This document shows positions 24,357 to 33,402 of a stretch of DNA of 64,000 nucleotides, piece by piece (positions within the stretch are counted from its first letter, which is position 1; every line of letters starts with the position of its first letter). The notes below the pieces were generated by a model. That model searched no databases. It had not been told where the DNA came from and saw nothing but the letters and a program-made list of their open reading frames with translations. A program made the position numbers and the translations under genes. This stretch comes from Desulfopila aestuarii DSM 18488 (GTDB lineage: Bacteria > Desulfobacterota > Desulfobulbia > Desulfobulbales > Desulfocapsaceae). Location: contig NZ_FRFE01000022.1 in assembly GCF_900143695.1 (NCBI RefSeq), positions 1 through 64,000 of the forward strand, read 5' to 3'.

Positions 24357-25472
24357 TTATTTTTTTGCGGGATAATGAAGACACCCTGAAATCATCACAT
24401 CATCCCCTGTCCTCGTGTAGGTCGGTGTTTGAAGGGATACTGCATCCTCTTTGCACGATGCAAAATATCCAGAAAGAAGCGGAATACCACCCTCACCCGC
24501 AAAGACCGGTGCAAGAAACAGATTCGCATAATCGTACAATCGTTCCCGCAAAATGGCACCATGCAACGCAGCTCCGCCTTCCACCAGTACTGATGTCACG
24601 CCATTTTCAGCAAGGCAGCGGAACACTTGATGTAAAACAAGGCCATTTGCATCACACGATACCGGAAAAACCCTGACACCGAGCGATTGCAGCTGCCGTA
24701 CCTTCTTCTCTTCTACCGTCTCTGCACAAAACACCCATGTCGATGCGGGAGACTCCACAGTAAATGGTCTGGCGTCTGGCGCTAAGCTCAGCGCACTGTC
24801 GAGAATGATCCGAATAGGATCTCTCCCTTTGCCTCGTGTCAATCGGGTGGTAAGAGATGGATTATCTATTGCAACGGTATGATGGCCAACCATGATGGCA
24901 TCGTGGATGTTTCGCAGTCGATGGACCGTCTCGACGGATGTTGCCCCGGTTATCCAACCACTTTCGCCCTGTTGGTAATTCAGCTTTCCATCAAGAGATA
25001 TCCCGGCCTTCATGACAATCCACGGCAGACCGGTGGTTATATGTTTAAGAAACGGCCGGTTGATCGCACGACACTCGTCTTCAAGGACACCGGTTACTAC
25101 CTCGATATTCCGCTCACGCAGATAGGTAACCCCCGTTCCATCTACCAGCGGGTTGGGGTCTTCCATCCCGACAATAACCCGGGCAATCCCGGCAGCAGCC
25201 ACTGCGTGACTGCATGGAGGGGTTTTCCCAGTGTGGTTACAGGGCTCAAGGGTCACATACATAGTCGCCCCGGAGGCTGCCGAGCCAGCAGATCGTAACG
25301 CATGAATCTCGGCGTGGGGCGTACCAGCTTTTTTGTGATATCCTTTGGCAACGACCTCGCCGTTTTTTACGATGACAGCACCAACGCAAGGATTTGGTGA
25401 AGTCCGACCAATGCCTTTTTTGGCCTCGCGCAAGGCCAACCGCATATACATTGTATCCTGATCAGTGCTCAT
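24357..25472 (-). CDS. ribD: Riboflavin biosynthesis protein RibD (deaminase/reductase)
   Basis: A bifunctional 371-residue enzyme. The N-terminal zinc deaminase has HAEIHAL and CNHTGKTPPC (about residues 49-90) and acts on the pyrimidine from GTP. The C-terminal NADPH-dependent reductase from about residue 150 has WIVMKAGISLDGK and VLVEGGAALHG. It overlaps the end of nrdR by 11 bp. I saw no FMN riboswitch upstream of the pair, and no other rib gene follows in the window. Confidence 0.95.
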   Translation of the reverse strand: MSTDQDTMYMRLALREAKKGIGRTSPNPCVGAVIVKNGEVVAKGYHKKAGTPHAEIHALRSAGSAASGATMYVTLEPCNHTGKTPPCSHAVAAAGIARVIVGMEDPNPLVDGTGVTYLRERNIEVVTGVLEDECRAINRPFLKHITTGLPWIVMKAGISLDGKLNYQQGESGWITGATSVETVHRLRNIHDAIMVGHHTVAIDNPSLTTRLTRGKGRDPIRIILDSALSLAPDARPFTVESPASTWVFCAETVEEKKVRQLQSLGVRVFPVSCDANGLVLHQVFRCLAENGVTSVLVEGGAALHGAILRERLYDYANLFLAPVFAGEGGIPLLSGYFASCKEDAVSLQTPTYTRTGDDVMISGCLHYPAKK

Positions 25473-25932
25473 TTTCCCTTCGTGAATCCAAAAGCGATTT
25501 CAGTTCGTCCATAAATTCATTCACGTCCTTGAACTGTCGATAGACTGAAGCGAATCGTACATAGGCCACTTCATCGAGCTTGGAAAGATCCTCCATCACC
25601 CATTCGCCGATCACCTGTGAAGATACCTCTTTTGAACCGATATCCTGCAAGCGGTGCTCGATATCGTCGACAAACTCGTCAATCCTGTCACGACTTATAG
25701 GCCGCTTTTCACAAGCCTTTTCCAGGCCGACAGCCATTTTGTGACGATCCCATGCTTCACGTCTGCCATCTTTTTTCACGAGCATCGGCATCATCACCTC
25801 AAGCCGTTCATATGTGGTGAACCGCTGATCACATGCCAGACAGGAACGCCTGCGTCTGGTAATGGTACACTCTTTATTCAATCTGGAATCGATCACTTTA
25901 TTGTCCAGATGACCACAATAGGGGCATTTCAT
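25462..25932 (-). CDS. nrdR: Transcriptional repressor NrdR
   Basis: Represses ribonucleotide reductase genes in response to ATP/dATP. The 156-residue protein has the N-terminal zinc ribbon with MKCPYCGH and CLACDQRFTTYER, and an ATP-cone domain with VKKDGRREAWDRHKM. The nrdR-ribD order is common in bacteria. Confidence 0.96.
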   Translation of the reverse strand: MKCPYCGHLDNKVIDSRLNKECTITRRRRSCLACDQRFTTYERLEVMMPMLVKKDGRREAWDRHKMAVGLEKACEKRPISRDRIDEFVDDIEHRLQDIGSKEVSSQVIGEWVMEDLSKLDEVAYVRFASVYRQFKDVNEFMDELKSLLDSRRENEH

Positions 25933-26106
25933 ACGACTTTCTCCTCGATTTCAGAACGGTTCATGCTTTGCTCATCACAACAATTGTTAGTGTATTAAAT
26001 TAGTTGCGCATCTAGAAGAACAACTAAGAAAGCAGGTATTACACAATTGTCATAATGGATTCATTTTAAAAGAACAATCACAAACTTCGTGTGGCGGGTG
26101 AAAACA

Positions 26107-26143
26107 AAAAGCCGCCTGCGCACATCGTGCTCAGGCGGCTTTT
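26107..26143 (-). terminator. Terminator of the plsX-fab-rpiB operon
   Basis: A 12-bp stem (AAAAGCCGCCTG, 26107-26118, with 26132-26143) contains a nested GCAC/GTGC stem. On the minus strand it is followed by TTTTTGTTTT, placing it 40 bp after rpiB. Confidence 0.88.
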
Positions 26144-26183
26144 GACAAAAAAGACATCGCGATGTACTGGTGCAGCACATCCC

Positions 26184-26612
26184 TTAGTTACTGTATTTAC
26201 TGACCCGAATCTGGTGCCGACCACCTTCGAATGCGGCGTTCAGCCAGGTCCGGACAATGGCATCCGCCAGACCCGGCCCAGTCACACGTGCACCAAGACA
26301 GAGCACATTGGCATTATTGTGTTCCCGGCTCAAACGAGCGGTAAATTCGTCATGGCAGAGAGCAGCCCTGATTTTCGGATCCCGGTTGACGGCAATCGAC
26401 ATACCGATACCCGTGCCACAGATGAGAATACCAAACGGACAACTCCCGGAAACTACCTGCTCCGATAGTGCCGCTGCAAAATCAGGATAATCAACGGAAG
26501 CGGTAGAATGGCAACCGACATCAACAGCTTCATGACCAAGCTCCACCAGTACAGCTTTAAGCTGCTCTTTCATTTCGTAACCGCCATGATCGGCGCCGAT
26601 TGCTATCTTCAT
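26184..26612 (-). CDS. rpiB: Ribose-5-phosphate isomerase B
   Basis: Interconverts ribose-5- and ribulose-5-phosphate. The 142 residues have the RpiB start (MKIAIGADHGGYEMKE), the catalytic cysteine in ILICGTGIGMSI (about residue 68) and HDEFTARLSREHNNANVL. It lies 24 bp after fabF and is the last gene of the long lipid operon. Confidence 0.95.
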   Translation of the reverse strand: MKIAIGADHGGYEMKEQLKAVLVELGHEAVDVGCHSTASVDYPDFAAALSEQVVSGSCPFGILICGTGIGMSIAVNRDPKIRAALCHDEFTARLSREHNNANVLCLGARVTGPGLADAIVRTWLNAAFEGGRHQIRVSKYSN

Positions 26613-26636
26613 GCGTCTTATCTCCCGACAGACCGA

Positions 26637-27878
26637 TCAGCCTACATATCGTTTCATGGCAATAACAGCATTGGTGCCGCCAAAACCAAATGAATTGGAA
26701 ATGGCCGCTCGAATCTCCATCTTGCGAGCAACATTAGGTATATAATCGAGATCACATTCCTCGCTCGGTTGGCCGTGGTTGATGGTTGGCGGTGCAATCT
26801 GGTCATGGAGTGCAAGTGCAGTGAAAGCAGACTCGATACCACCCGCAGCTCCGAGCATATGGCCTGTCATCGACTTGGTTGAGCTCACCGCAAGTTTATA
26901 GGCATGTTCACCGAAAACGGATTTGATGGCCAGGGTTTCACACCGATCATTGAGCGGGGTTGAAGTCCCGTGGGCATTCACGTAATCAAAATCCTCTGGC
27001 GCGAGACCAGAATCAGCAATAGCCATTTTCATAGCTCTCGCACCGCCTTCCCCGTTTTCAGGTGGCGCAGCGATATGGTACGCGTCGCTACTGAGGCCAT
27101 AACCGACAATCTCGGCATAGATCTTTGCCCCACGTGCCAGCGCATGTTCCAGCTCTTCCACGATCAGCATGCCCGCACCTTCGGACATAACAAAACCATC
27201 GCGGTCCTTATCAAATGGCCGGGACGCCGCTTTGGGATCATCATTTCTAGTGGAAAGCGCCTTCATGGCACTAAAACCACCAACACCCAGCGGGCAGATA
27301 ACCGCCTCGGCGCCGCCGGTTACAATCACGTCACTCTGGCCGTATTTTATATGCCGATACGCCTCACCGACCGCATGCGTTCCCGCCGCGCAAGCGGTTG
27401 TCAGAGTGAGATTCGGTCCTTTAGAGCCTATCTCCATGGAAATATGCCCGGACGGCATATTGGGGATGACCATAGGAATGAAGAACGGGGTAATTTTCTT
27501 TGCACCCCGTTCCATCATAACCTGATGATATTTTTCGATGGTCGGCAGCCCGCCCATGCCGCAGCCTGTGATGACACCAACGCGATCACAGTTCTCTTCA
27601 GTGACGACCAGGCCGCTGTCTTTTACAGCCAATATCGCCGCAGCGAGACCATACTGAACAAAAAGGTCCAGATGTTTTGACTTCTTCGGCTCAAAAAATG
27701 CATCGGGCTCGAAGTCTTTTACCTCTGCCGCAATTGTTACAAGGGAATTGCTCACATCGAAGCGGGTAATGGTATCAATACCGCTTACGCCATCAACAAT
27801 ATTCTTCCAGGTTTTTTCCGTACCTGTTCCCAATGGCGTAACCAAACCCACGCCGGTAACGACAACTCTGCGATTCAC
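26637..27878 (-). CDS. fabF: 3-oxoacyl-ACP synthase II
   Basis: Elongating condensing enzyme of type II fatty-acid synthesis, 413 residues. The Cys-His-His triad is visible: TACAAGTHAVGEA (Cys near 163), VNAHGTSTPLND (near 303) and KSMTGHMLGAAGG (near 340), as is the Gly-rich end FGFGGTNAV. It directly follows acpP (74 bp) and precedes rpiB. Confidence 0.97.
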   Translation of the reverse strand: MNRRVVVTGVGLVTPLGTGTEKTWKNIVDGVSGIDTITRFDVSNSLVTIAAEVKDFEPDAFFEPKKSKHLDLFVQYGLAAAILAVKDSGLVVTEENCDRVGVITGCGMGGLPTIEKYHQVMMERGAKKITPFFIPMVIPNMPSGHISMEIGSKGPNLTLTTACAAGTHAVGEAYRHIKYGQSDVIVTGGAEAVICPLGVGGFSAMKALSTRNDDPKAASRPFDKDRDGFVMSEGAGMLIVEELEHALARGAKIYAEIVGYGLSSDAYHIAAPPENGEGGARAMKMAIADSGLAPEDFDYVNAHGTSTPLNDRCETLAIKSVFGEHAYKLAVSSTKSMTGHMLGAAGGIESAFTALALHDQIAPPTINHGQPSEECDLDYIPNVARKMEIRAAISNSFGFGGTNAVIAMKRYVG

Positions 27879-27952
27879 GTTGAAAACTCCTTTGTCTGTC
27901 TTGGGGCTGCGTGGTCGCTGATTTCAGCACACATGCTGCCGACGTTGTGAAT

Positions 27953-28183
27953 TTACTTCAGCTTCTTCACGTAATCGATAGCATCCTGAACGGTAGCGAT
28001 TTTCTCGGCATCCTCATCCGGGATCTCAATATCAAAACCCTCTTCCATAGCCATGATCAGCTCGACCAGGTCCAGAGAATCAGCACCAAGATCGTCAACG
28101 AAAGAAGCGTTGGGAACGACTTTGTCTCTTTCAACGCTCAGCTGCTCTACTATTATATCAATCATTTCCTGTTCAATTGCCAT
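27953..28183 (-). CDS. acpP: Acyl carrier protein
   Basis: The 76-residue acidic carrier. The phosphopantetheine serine is in [15 protein letters not shown] (Ser near residue 36). A gap of 268 bases separates it from fabG, the only large gap in the operon, so a separate promoter for acpP-fabF is possible, although I could not find convincing boxes. AGGGAG precedes the start. Confidence 0.97.
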   Translation of the reverse strand: MAIEQEMIDIIVEQLSVERDKVVPNASFVDDLGADSLDLVELIMAMEEGFDIEIPDEDAEKIATVQDAIDYVKKLK

Positions 28184-28451
28184 TTACGTATCTCCCTAGA
28201 TGTTGTTGTTCATCAGATGCACTGAATTTTTTGTTGTTGTGTGGGGTGCAACCTGTTGCGGTCCATCTCACAATAAAACGTGAAGTATTACCACATAATT
28301 GTTTCTACGACTAGTGTCTCTGCTGGCTCATTATATTTTCGCCTCTCAACTCTCACCATAAGAAAAACGAACCCCTTCTTTGCATTTGCAAAGAAAATGA
28401 CGCATTCAGTAACGAGCCGGTAAAGACCAAACCAATCTACTAACACTCAAA

Positions 28452-29195
28452 CTACATATACATGCCACCGTTAACATGCAAGGTCTGACCGGTGACATAC
28501 CGACCATCCTCGGAAACGAGATAAGCTACAGCGCCTGCAACGTCCTCAGGCGTACCCAGTGAGGCCATGGGGATCTCACTTTTAATTTTTGCCTGGGCAT
28601 CCTCACTCATGGCGTCGGTCATCTCGGTCACGATATAGCCAGGAGCTACTCCGTTGACGGTGATGTTCCTTGACGCAACCTCACGAGCCATTGATTTCGT
28701 GAATCCGCTTAAACCAGCTTTGGCTGACGCATAATTGATCTGACCGGCATTACCGGAAAAACCAACGACCGAAGATATGTTGACGATACGTCCCCACTTT
28801 TTCTTCATCATCGGTTTTAACGCCGCCTTGGCACAGAGAAAAGCACCCTTCAGATTGGTGGTCAGTACGTCATCCCAGTCGCTATCCTTCATCCTGGCCA
28901 TAAGGCCATCCCGGGTGATCCCAGCATTGTTGATGAGAATATCGATGGAGCCGGCGTCTTCAAGAATCTTCTTAAACGCTCCTTGCACCTGCTCGCCGTC
29001 GGCCACATCAAACTGGATGATCGCCGCTTTGCCACCAGAAGCTTCGATCAGCTTCCGGGTCTCATCGGCAGCATCGGGCCTGCTCACATAGTTGACATAG
29101 ACCAGAGCACCCATGGCCGCCAGACGCAGACTGATGGCTCTGCCTATTCCACGACTACCGCCCGTTACGATCGCAACTTTGCCCTCAAGCATCAT
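28452..29195 (-). CDS. fabG: 3-oxoacyl-ACP reductase
   Basis: NADPH-dependent short-chain reductase of fatty-acid elongation, 247 residues. It has TGGSRGIGRA for cofactor binding, NNAGITRDG, ISSVVGFSGN with the active serine, and YASAK (Tyr and Lys near 152-156). It overlaps the etfA stop by 4 nt, so it is translationally coupled to an electron-transfer flavoprotein. Confidence 0.96.
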   Translation of the reverse strand: MMLEGKVAIVTGGSRGIGRAISLRLAAMGALVYVNYVSRPDAADETRKLIEASGGKAAIIQFDVADGEQVQGAFKKILEDAGSIDILINNAGITRDGLMARMKDSDWDDVLTTNLKGAFLCAKAALKPMMKKKWGRIVNISSVVGFSGNAGQINYASAKAGLSGFTKSMAREVASRNITVNGVAPGYIVTEMTDAMSEDAQAKIKSEIPMASLGTPEDVAGAVAYLVSEDGRYVTGQTLHVNGGMYM

Positions 29196-30385
29196 GCACC
29201 TCGTTTTTCTTCTATCTTTCTGATGAGTTTTGGTAAGATCTCGAAAAGATCTCCAACCAGGCCGTAATCGGCGACATTAAATATCGGTGCGTTGGCGTCA
29301 CGGTTAATGGCGACGATTGTCTCAGAAGACTGCATTCCGGCCACATGCTGGATTGCCCCGGAAATACCGCAGGCAACATAGAGCTTTGGCGCAACGGTTT
29401 TGCCGGTCTGGCCCACCTGATGCGGATAACTTATCCAGCCAGCATCCACCACTGCGCGCGAAGCAGAGACATTCCCGCCAAGGGCTTCGGCAAGCTGCCT
29501 GATGAGTGCAAAACCTTTGTCGCTTTCCAAACCGCGTCCACCTGAAACCAATATCTCAGATTCCTGGATATTGACGTTGGATTCTTCACAGACGACTGTC
29601 TCCAGCACTTTAATGCGACTAGCCAGCTGGGCCGGTACCGGCGTGACATCAATAATATCACCTGTGCGAGCACCATCAAATTCCAAAGCTTTCATGACCT
29701 TTGGACGAACAGTGGACATCTGCGGCCGATGAGCCGGGCAAACGATTGTTGCCATGATGTTGCCGCCAAAAGCTGGCCTCGTCTGCATCAATAACCCGTC
29801 TTCTTCTCGAATCTCGAGTTTAGTGCAATCCGCAGTAAGACCGGCGTTCAGTTGTGTTGCCACAGCCGGAATAAAGGAGCGGCCAATGGCAGTGGCACCA
29901 GCCAGAACAATCTCCGGTTTATGCTCTTTGACCAAAGCAGTCAGTACTTGAGAGTAGCTGTCCTCGGAAAAATCGGCGAGTTCAGGCTGATCAACCCGTA
30001 ACACCTGATCTGCACCATGGCCGATAAGCTGTGAAGCGGTTTCTCCGGTATCGTGCCCGATCAGTACAGCAGAAAGACGAACTCCTCTCGTGTCGGCAAG
30101 TTTTCTGCCTATTCCCAGCAGTTCGAGTGAAACGGGAGCCAATGCACCACGTCTGAATTCACAATAGACAAAAACACCTTTCCAGTCGGAAATGGTCGCG
30201 GTGTTGGCTTTTTCACCGGTCACGATTGAGAGCGCTTCAAGCTCACAGCTCTCCACACAGGCACCGCACAAGGTACAGCTATCACCGATGATCGGCAACC
30301 CGTCAGACATCTCAATGGCCGCAAAGGGGCAGCTGGACTCGCAGATGCCGCAACCAATACATACTTCTTTATTTATTTTCAACAT
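29192..30385 (-). CDS. etfA: Electron transfer flavoprotein alpha subunit with N-terminal ferredoxin domain
   Basis: The 397-residue protein begins with an 8Fe ferredoxin-like domain: [13 protein letters not shown] (about residues 8-20) and [15 protein letters not shown] (about 37-51). This is an addition absent from mitochondrial EtfA. The rest is a canonical EtfA with the C-terminal FAD domain ([32 protein letters not shown]). It follows etfB by 21 bp and precedes fabG with a 4-nt overlap. With the upstream acyl-CoA dehydrogenase it forms a complete acyl-CoA to ETF electron route; the ferredoxin domain suggests electrons can pass to Fe-S carriers. Confidence 0.93.
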   Translation of the reverse strand: MLKINKEVCIGCGICESSCPFAAIEMSDGLPIIGDSCTLCGACVESCELEALSIVTGEKANTATISDWKGVFVYCEFRRGALAPVSLELLGIGRKLADTRGVRLSAVLIGHDTGETASQLIGHGADQVLRVDQPELADFSEDSYSQVLTALVKEHKPEIVLAGATAIGRSFIPAVATQLNAGLTADCTKLEIREEDGLLMQTRPAFGGNIMATIVCPAHRPQMSTVRPKVMKALEFDGARTGDIIDVTPVPAQLASRIKVLETVVCEESNVNIQESEILVSGGRGLESDKGFALIRQLAEALGGNVSASRAVVDAGWISYPHQVGQTGKTVAPKLYVACGISGAIQHVAGMQSSETIVAINRDANAPIFNVADYGLVGDLFEILPKLIRKIEEKRGA

Positions 30386-30406
30386 AAGCTGATCCTCCTG
30401 GCAGGC

Positions 30407-31186
30407 TTAGAGATATGGGGTCAGTTTCTCGACGAGCTGGTCGAGCTGCTCATCAAGCGTTCCGCTCAGGACGGAACGTTCACCCCGAGCCTCAGGAGGA
30501 AAGACACGGGCCACCTGGGTTGGTGAACCGGGCAGGCCGATACAGGCTGGGTCGGCATTGATGGTTGTCGCGGTCAAAACCTGGATTTCGGCCTTTTTGG
30601 CCTTCATCTTCCCCTTTAAAGACGGGACTCTCGGTTCGTTAATGTCTTTTACCACGGTCAGCAGCGATGGCAGAGGAGCCTCAACGACATCATAACCATC
30701 ATCCATCATGCGTTCGACCACGATAGCCTGATCTGAACAGCTCCGTACCTTCTGAACACAGGTAATAAAAGGAATCTGCATCCTCAGCGCAAGCCCGGGT
30801 CCAACCTGGGCGGTATCGCCATCGATGGCCTGCTTGCCGCAAAGGATAAGATCCGCACTTCCAAGATGTCTAATTGCCTGCTCCAGAGTATATGCAGTTG
30901 CCCAGGTATCCGCACCGGCAAAAGCGCGGTCGGATACAAGGACACCCTGATCAGCACCGCAGGAAATAGCAAGTCGCAGGATCTCTTCGGCCTGGGGTGG
31001 GCCCATGGTAATAGCGATCACTTCCCCGCCGTGCGCTTCCTTCAGTCTGACCGCCTCTTCAAGAGCGTGCTGATCATACGGGTTCATGATCGATTCGACA
31101 CCTTCGCGAGCCAAGGTATTGGTCACAGGGTCAAGACGAACATCCTTAGCGTCAGGAACCTGCTTGACACACACAAAAATTTTCAT
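30407..31186 (-). CDS. etfB: Electron transfer flavoprotein beta subunit
   Basis: The 259-residue partner of EtfA. It starts MKIFVCVKQVPDAKDVRLDP, has the ADLILCGKQAIDGDTAQVGP block, and the nucleotide-binding IMNPYDQHALEEAVRL. It lies between the acyl-CoA dehydrogenase and etfA in the operon. Confidence 0.95.
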   Translation of the reverse strand: MKIFVCVKQVPDAKDVRLDPVTNTLAREGVESIMNPYDQHALEEAVRLKEAHGGEVIAITMGPPQAEEILRLAISCGADQGVLVSDRAFAGADTWATAYTLEQAIRHLGSADLILCGKQAIDGDTAQVGPGLALRMQIPFITCVQKVRSCSDQAIVVERMMDDGYDVVEAPLPSLLTVVKDINEPRVPSLKGKMKAKKAEIQVLTATTINADPACIGLPGSPTQVARVFPPEARGERSVLSGTLDEQLDQLVEKLTPYL

Positions 31187-31259
31187 GAAACAACCTGCCT
31201 GCTGGTTTTGTGATACGAGTTTGCTTCTATATCCGAAAAATATGAGCGAACGAATACTA

Positions 31260-32411
31260 TTACTTGGCGTATTCCTTGTTCAGTTCCTGGCCGATAACAT
31301 TACGCTGGATCTGATTGGTGCCCTCATAAATCTGCAGAATCTTGGCATCGCGCATCATTTTCTCCACCGGATACTCAGACATAAATCCATAACCGGCAAG
31401 TATCTGTACGGCATCAGTGGTGACCTTCATGGCGCTGTCCGTGGCAAATACCTTGCACATGGAGGAAACCTTGGACATATCCTTCGGGTGAGCGTCGATA
31501 TGCTTGGCTGCCTGATAGACGAGCGCGCGGGAGGCTTCAACAGCTATAGCCATATCAGCCAGCATGTGTTGAACTGCCTGAAAGGCAATGATCGGCTTGC
31601 CGAACTGGACGCGCTGTTTGGCGTATGCTGCGGCCACATCAAGCGCTCCCTGAGCAAGACCGACACCCAGCGCGGCAATACCGGGCCGCGAGGAGTCAAG
31701 AGTCTTCATAACGGTGATAAAACCGGTTCCCTGACGGCCGATTAAACGATCTTTCGGGATACGGCAATCCTTGAAGATCAGCTCAGTGGTGGACGATGCG
31801 CGGATACCCATTTTCTTTTCTTTGGGCCCGCATGAAAACCCGGGATCCCCTTCCTCCACAACAAACATGGATGCGCCACGCGCTCCTTTGCTCCTGTCGG
31901 TCATGGCAACCACGGTATAAATCTGGGCCTCGCCACCGTTAGTGATCCATTGCTTGGTTCCGTTCAGTACCCATTCGTCACCATCAAGAACTGCGGTGGT
32001 CTGAATACCTGATGCATCAGAACCGGCATTGGCCTCGGTAAGACCAAAGGCGGCAAACTTTTCCCCGCTTGCTACGGATGGCAGGTATTTGTCCTTCATC
32101 TCCTGGGAACCGGAGATCAGAATCGGATAGATACCAAGAGCGCTGGCGGCAAAAGCGGTACCGATACCAACACAGCCACGACCGATCTGTTCAAGGGCAA
32201 GCACGATATTCAGGCATCCGCCACCGAACCCGCCAAATTCTTCAGGAATCGGCAGGGCAAACAGGTCAGCTTTTGCCATATCGTTTAAGATGGCTCGGGG
32301 AAACTCATGCTTTTCATCAAGCTCCGCCCGATGCGGGACAATACGTTCTTCAGTGATCTGCCGAGCGGTGTCGACGATCATCTGCTGCTCTTCTGTCAAA
32401 AAATAATCCAT
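31260..32411 (-). CDS. Acyl-CoA dehydrogenase
   Basis: A 383-residue FAD enzyme of the short/medium-chain acyl-CoA dehydrogenase class. ATG 32411 has AGGAG at the right distance; a longer frame is open upstream but overlaps fabH. FAD and substrate motifs are FGLTEANAGSDASG and KQWITNGGEAQ. The catalytic glutamate is in IYEGTNQIQR near residue 363. It sits between fabH and etfB in the fatty-acid synthesis operon, which as seen here has no fabI, fabK, fabL or fabV. Butyryl-CoA dehydrogenase or a reverse role in acyl reduction are both possible; I cannot distinguish them. Confidence 0.9.
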   Translation of the reverse strand: MDYFLTEEQQMIVDTARQITEERIVPHRAELDEKHEFPRAILNDMAKADLFALPIPEEFGGFGGGCLNIVLALEQIGRGCVGIGTAFAASALGIYPILISGSQEMKDKYLPSVASGEKFAAFGLTEANAGSDASGIQTTAVLDGDEWVLNGTKQWITNGGEAQIYTVVAMTDRSKGARGASMFVVEEGDPGFSCGPKEKKMGIRASSTTELIFKDCRIPKDRLIGRQGTGFITVMKTLDSSRPGIAALGVGLAQGALDVAAAYAKQRVQFGKPIIAFQAVQHMLADMAIAVEASRALVYQAAKHIDAHPKDMSKVSSMCKVFATDSAMKVTTDAVQILAGYGFMSEYPVEKMMRDAKILQIYEGTNQIQRNVIGQELNKEYAK

Positions 32412-32424
32412 AGCACACTCCTCC

Positions 32425-33402
32425 CTACCACTTAAGCAGTTCCGCACCCCAGGTAAAACCGCCGCCAAAGGAACAGAACAAGACTAGATCACCGGACTTG
32501 ATACGTTTGCCCCGACATACCTCATCAAGGGCAATCGGGATGGACGCAGCCGACGTATTACCATACTCGGATACGTTAATAAACACCTTATCGTCTGGTA
32601 ACTGCAGACGTTCTTTCAATTTATTGAGAATGCGGATATTTGCCTGATGCGGAATCACCAGACTGATCTCATCCATGCTGACCTGCTCACGCTCCAGCAG
32701 GCCGCGAACCGCATCCTCCATGGCCTTGACCGCGTGTTTGAACACCTCGCGACCTTCCATAACAATATGAGCCCCATTGTTACCGGGCACCTTCAGGTCT
32801 GGATTGCTGCTTTCCGGGGCATGCATATACAACAGCTCCCAGAGCGATCCATCCGAAAAAAGATTGGAGCCGATAAAACCACGATCACTTTCGTCGTGGC
32901 CGAAAACTGCAGCGCCGGCCCCATCCCCGAAAATGATGCAGGTATTGCGATCCTGCCAATTCATCCTGGTGGAAAGCGTTTCAGCGCCAATGATCAGAAT
33001 TTTCTGGGAATGATCGGCCTTGATATATTTATCGGCAAGGTCCATGCCATAAAGAAATCCTGAACATGCCGCATTCAAGTCCCAAGCAAAGGCATTGACC
33101 GCACCTATCTCTTTCTGGACAAAGCAGGCCGTGGAAGGCATGAGCATATGGGAACTTATGGTGCCGACAACGACCAAACCGATCTCTTTCGGATCAACAT
33201 TGGCCATTTCCAAAGCTTTTTTTGCAGCATCAGCGGAAAGTTTATACGTATACTCATCGCCGGTGGCGATTCGTCTGCTGTGAATACCTGTCCGAGTCCG
33301 AATCCAATCATCAGTTGTTTCGACAATTTTCTCCAGGTCACTGTTTGTTACTACCTTTCGTGGCAGACATGATCCTGTGCCAAGAATAACAGTTCCCATC
33401 AC
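32425..33402 (-). CDS. fabH: 3-oxoacyl-ACP synthase III
   Basis: Starts fatty-acid synthesis by condensing an acyl-CoA with malonyl-ACP. The 325 residues show the triad: Cys in DLNAACSGFLYG (near 113), His in PHQANIRI, and Asn in EYGNTSAAS, with the substrate arginine region NWQDRNTCIIFGDGAGA. It overlaps the plsX stop by 4 nt. Confidence 0.96.
   Translation of the reverse strand: MMGTVILGTGSCLPRKVVTNSDLEKIVETTDDWIRTRTGIHSRRIATGDEYTYKLSADAAKKALEMANVDPKEIGLVVVGTISSHMLMPSTACFVQKEIGAVNAFAWDLNAACSGFLYGMDLADKYIKADHSQKILIIGAETLSTRMNWQDRNTCIIFGDGAGAAVFGHDESDRGFIGSNLFSDGSLWELLYMHAPESSNPDLKVPGNNGAHIVMEGREVFKHAVKAMEDAVRGLLEREQVSMDEISLVIPHQANIRILNKLKERLQLPDDKVFINVSEYGNTSAASIPIALDEVCRGKRIKSGDLVLFCSFGGGFTWGAELLKW

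Noticed and set aside
25933-26100. FMN riboswitch ahead of nrdR-ribD
   Set aside because: No RFN-type conserved sequence or fold was seen in the short leader.
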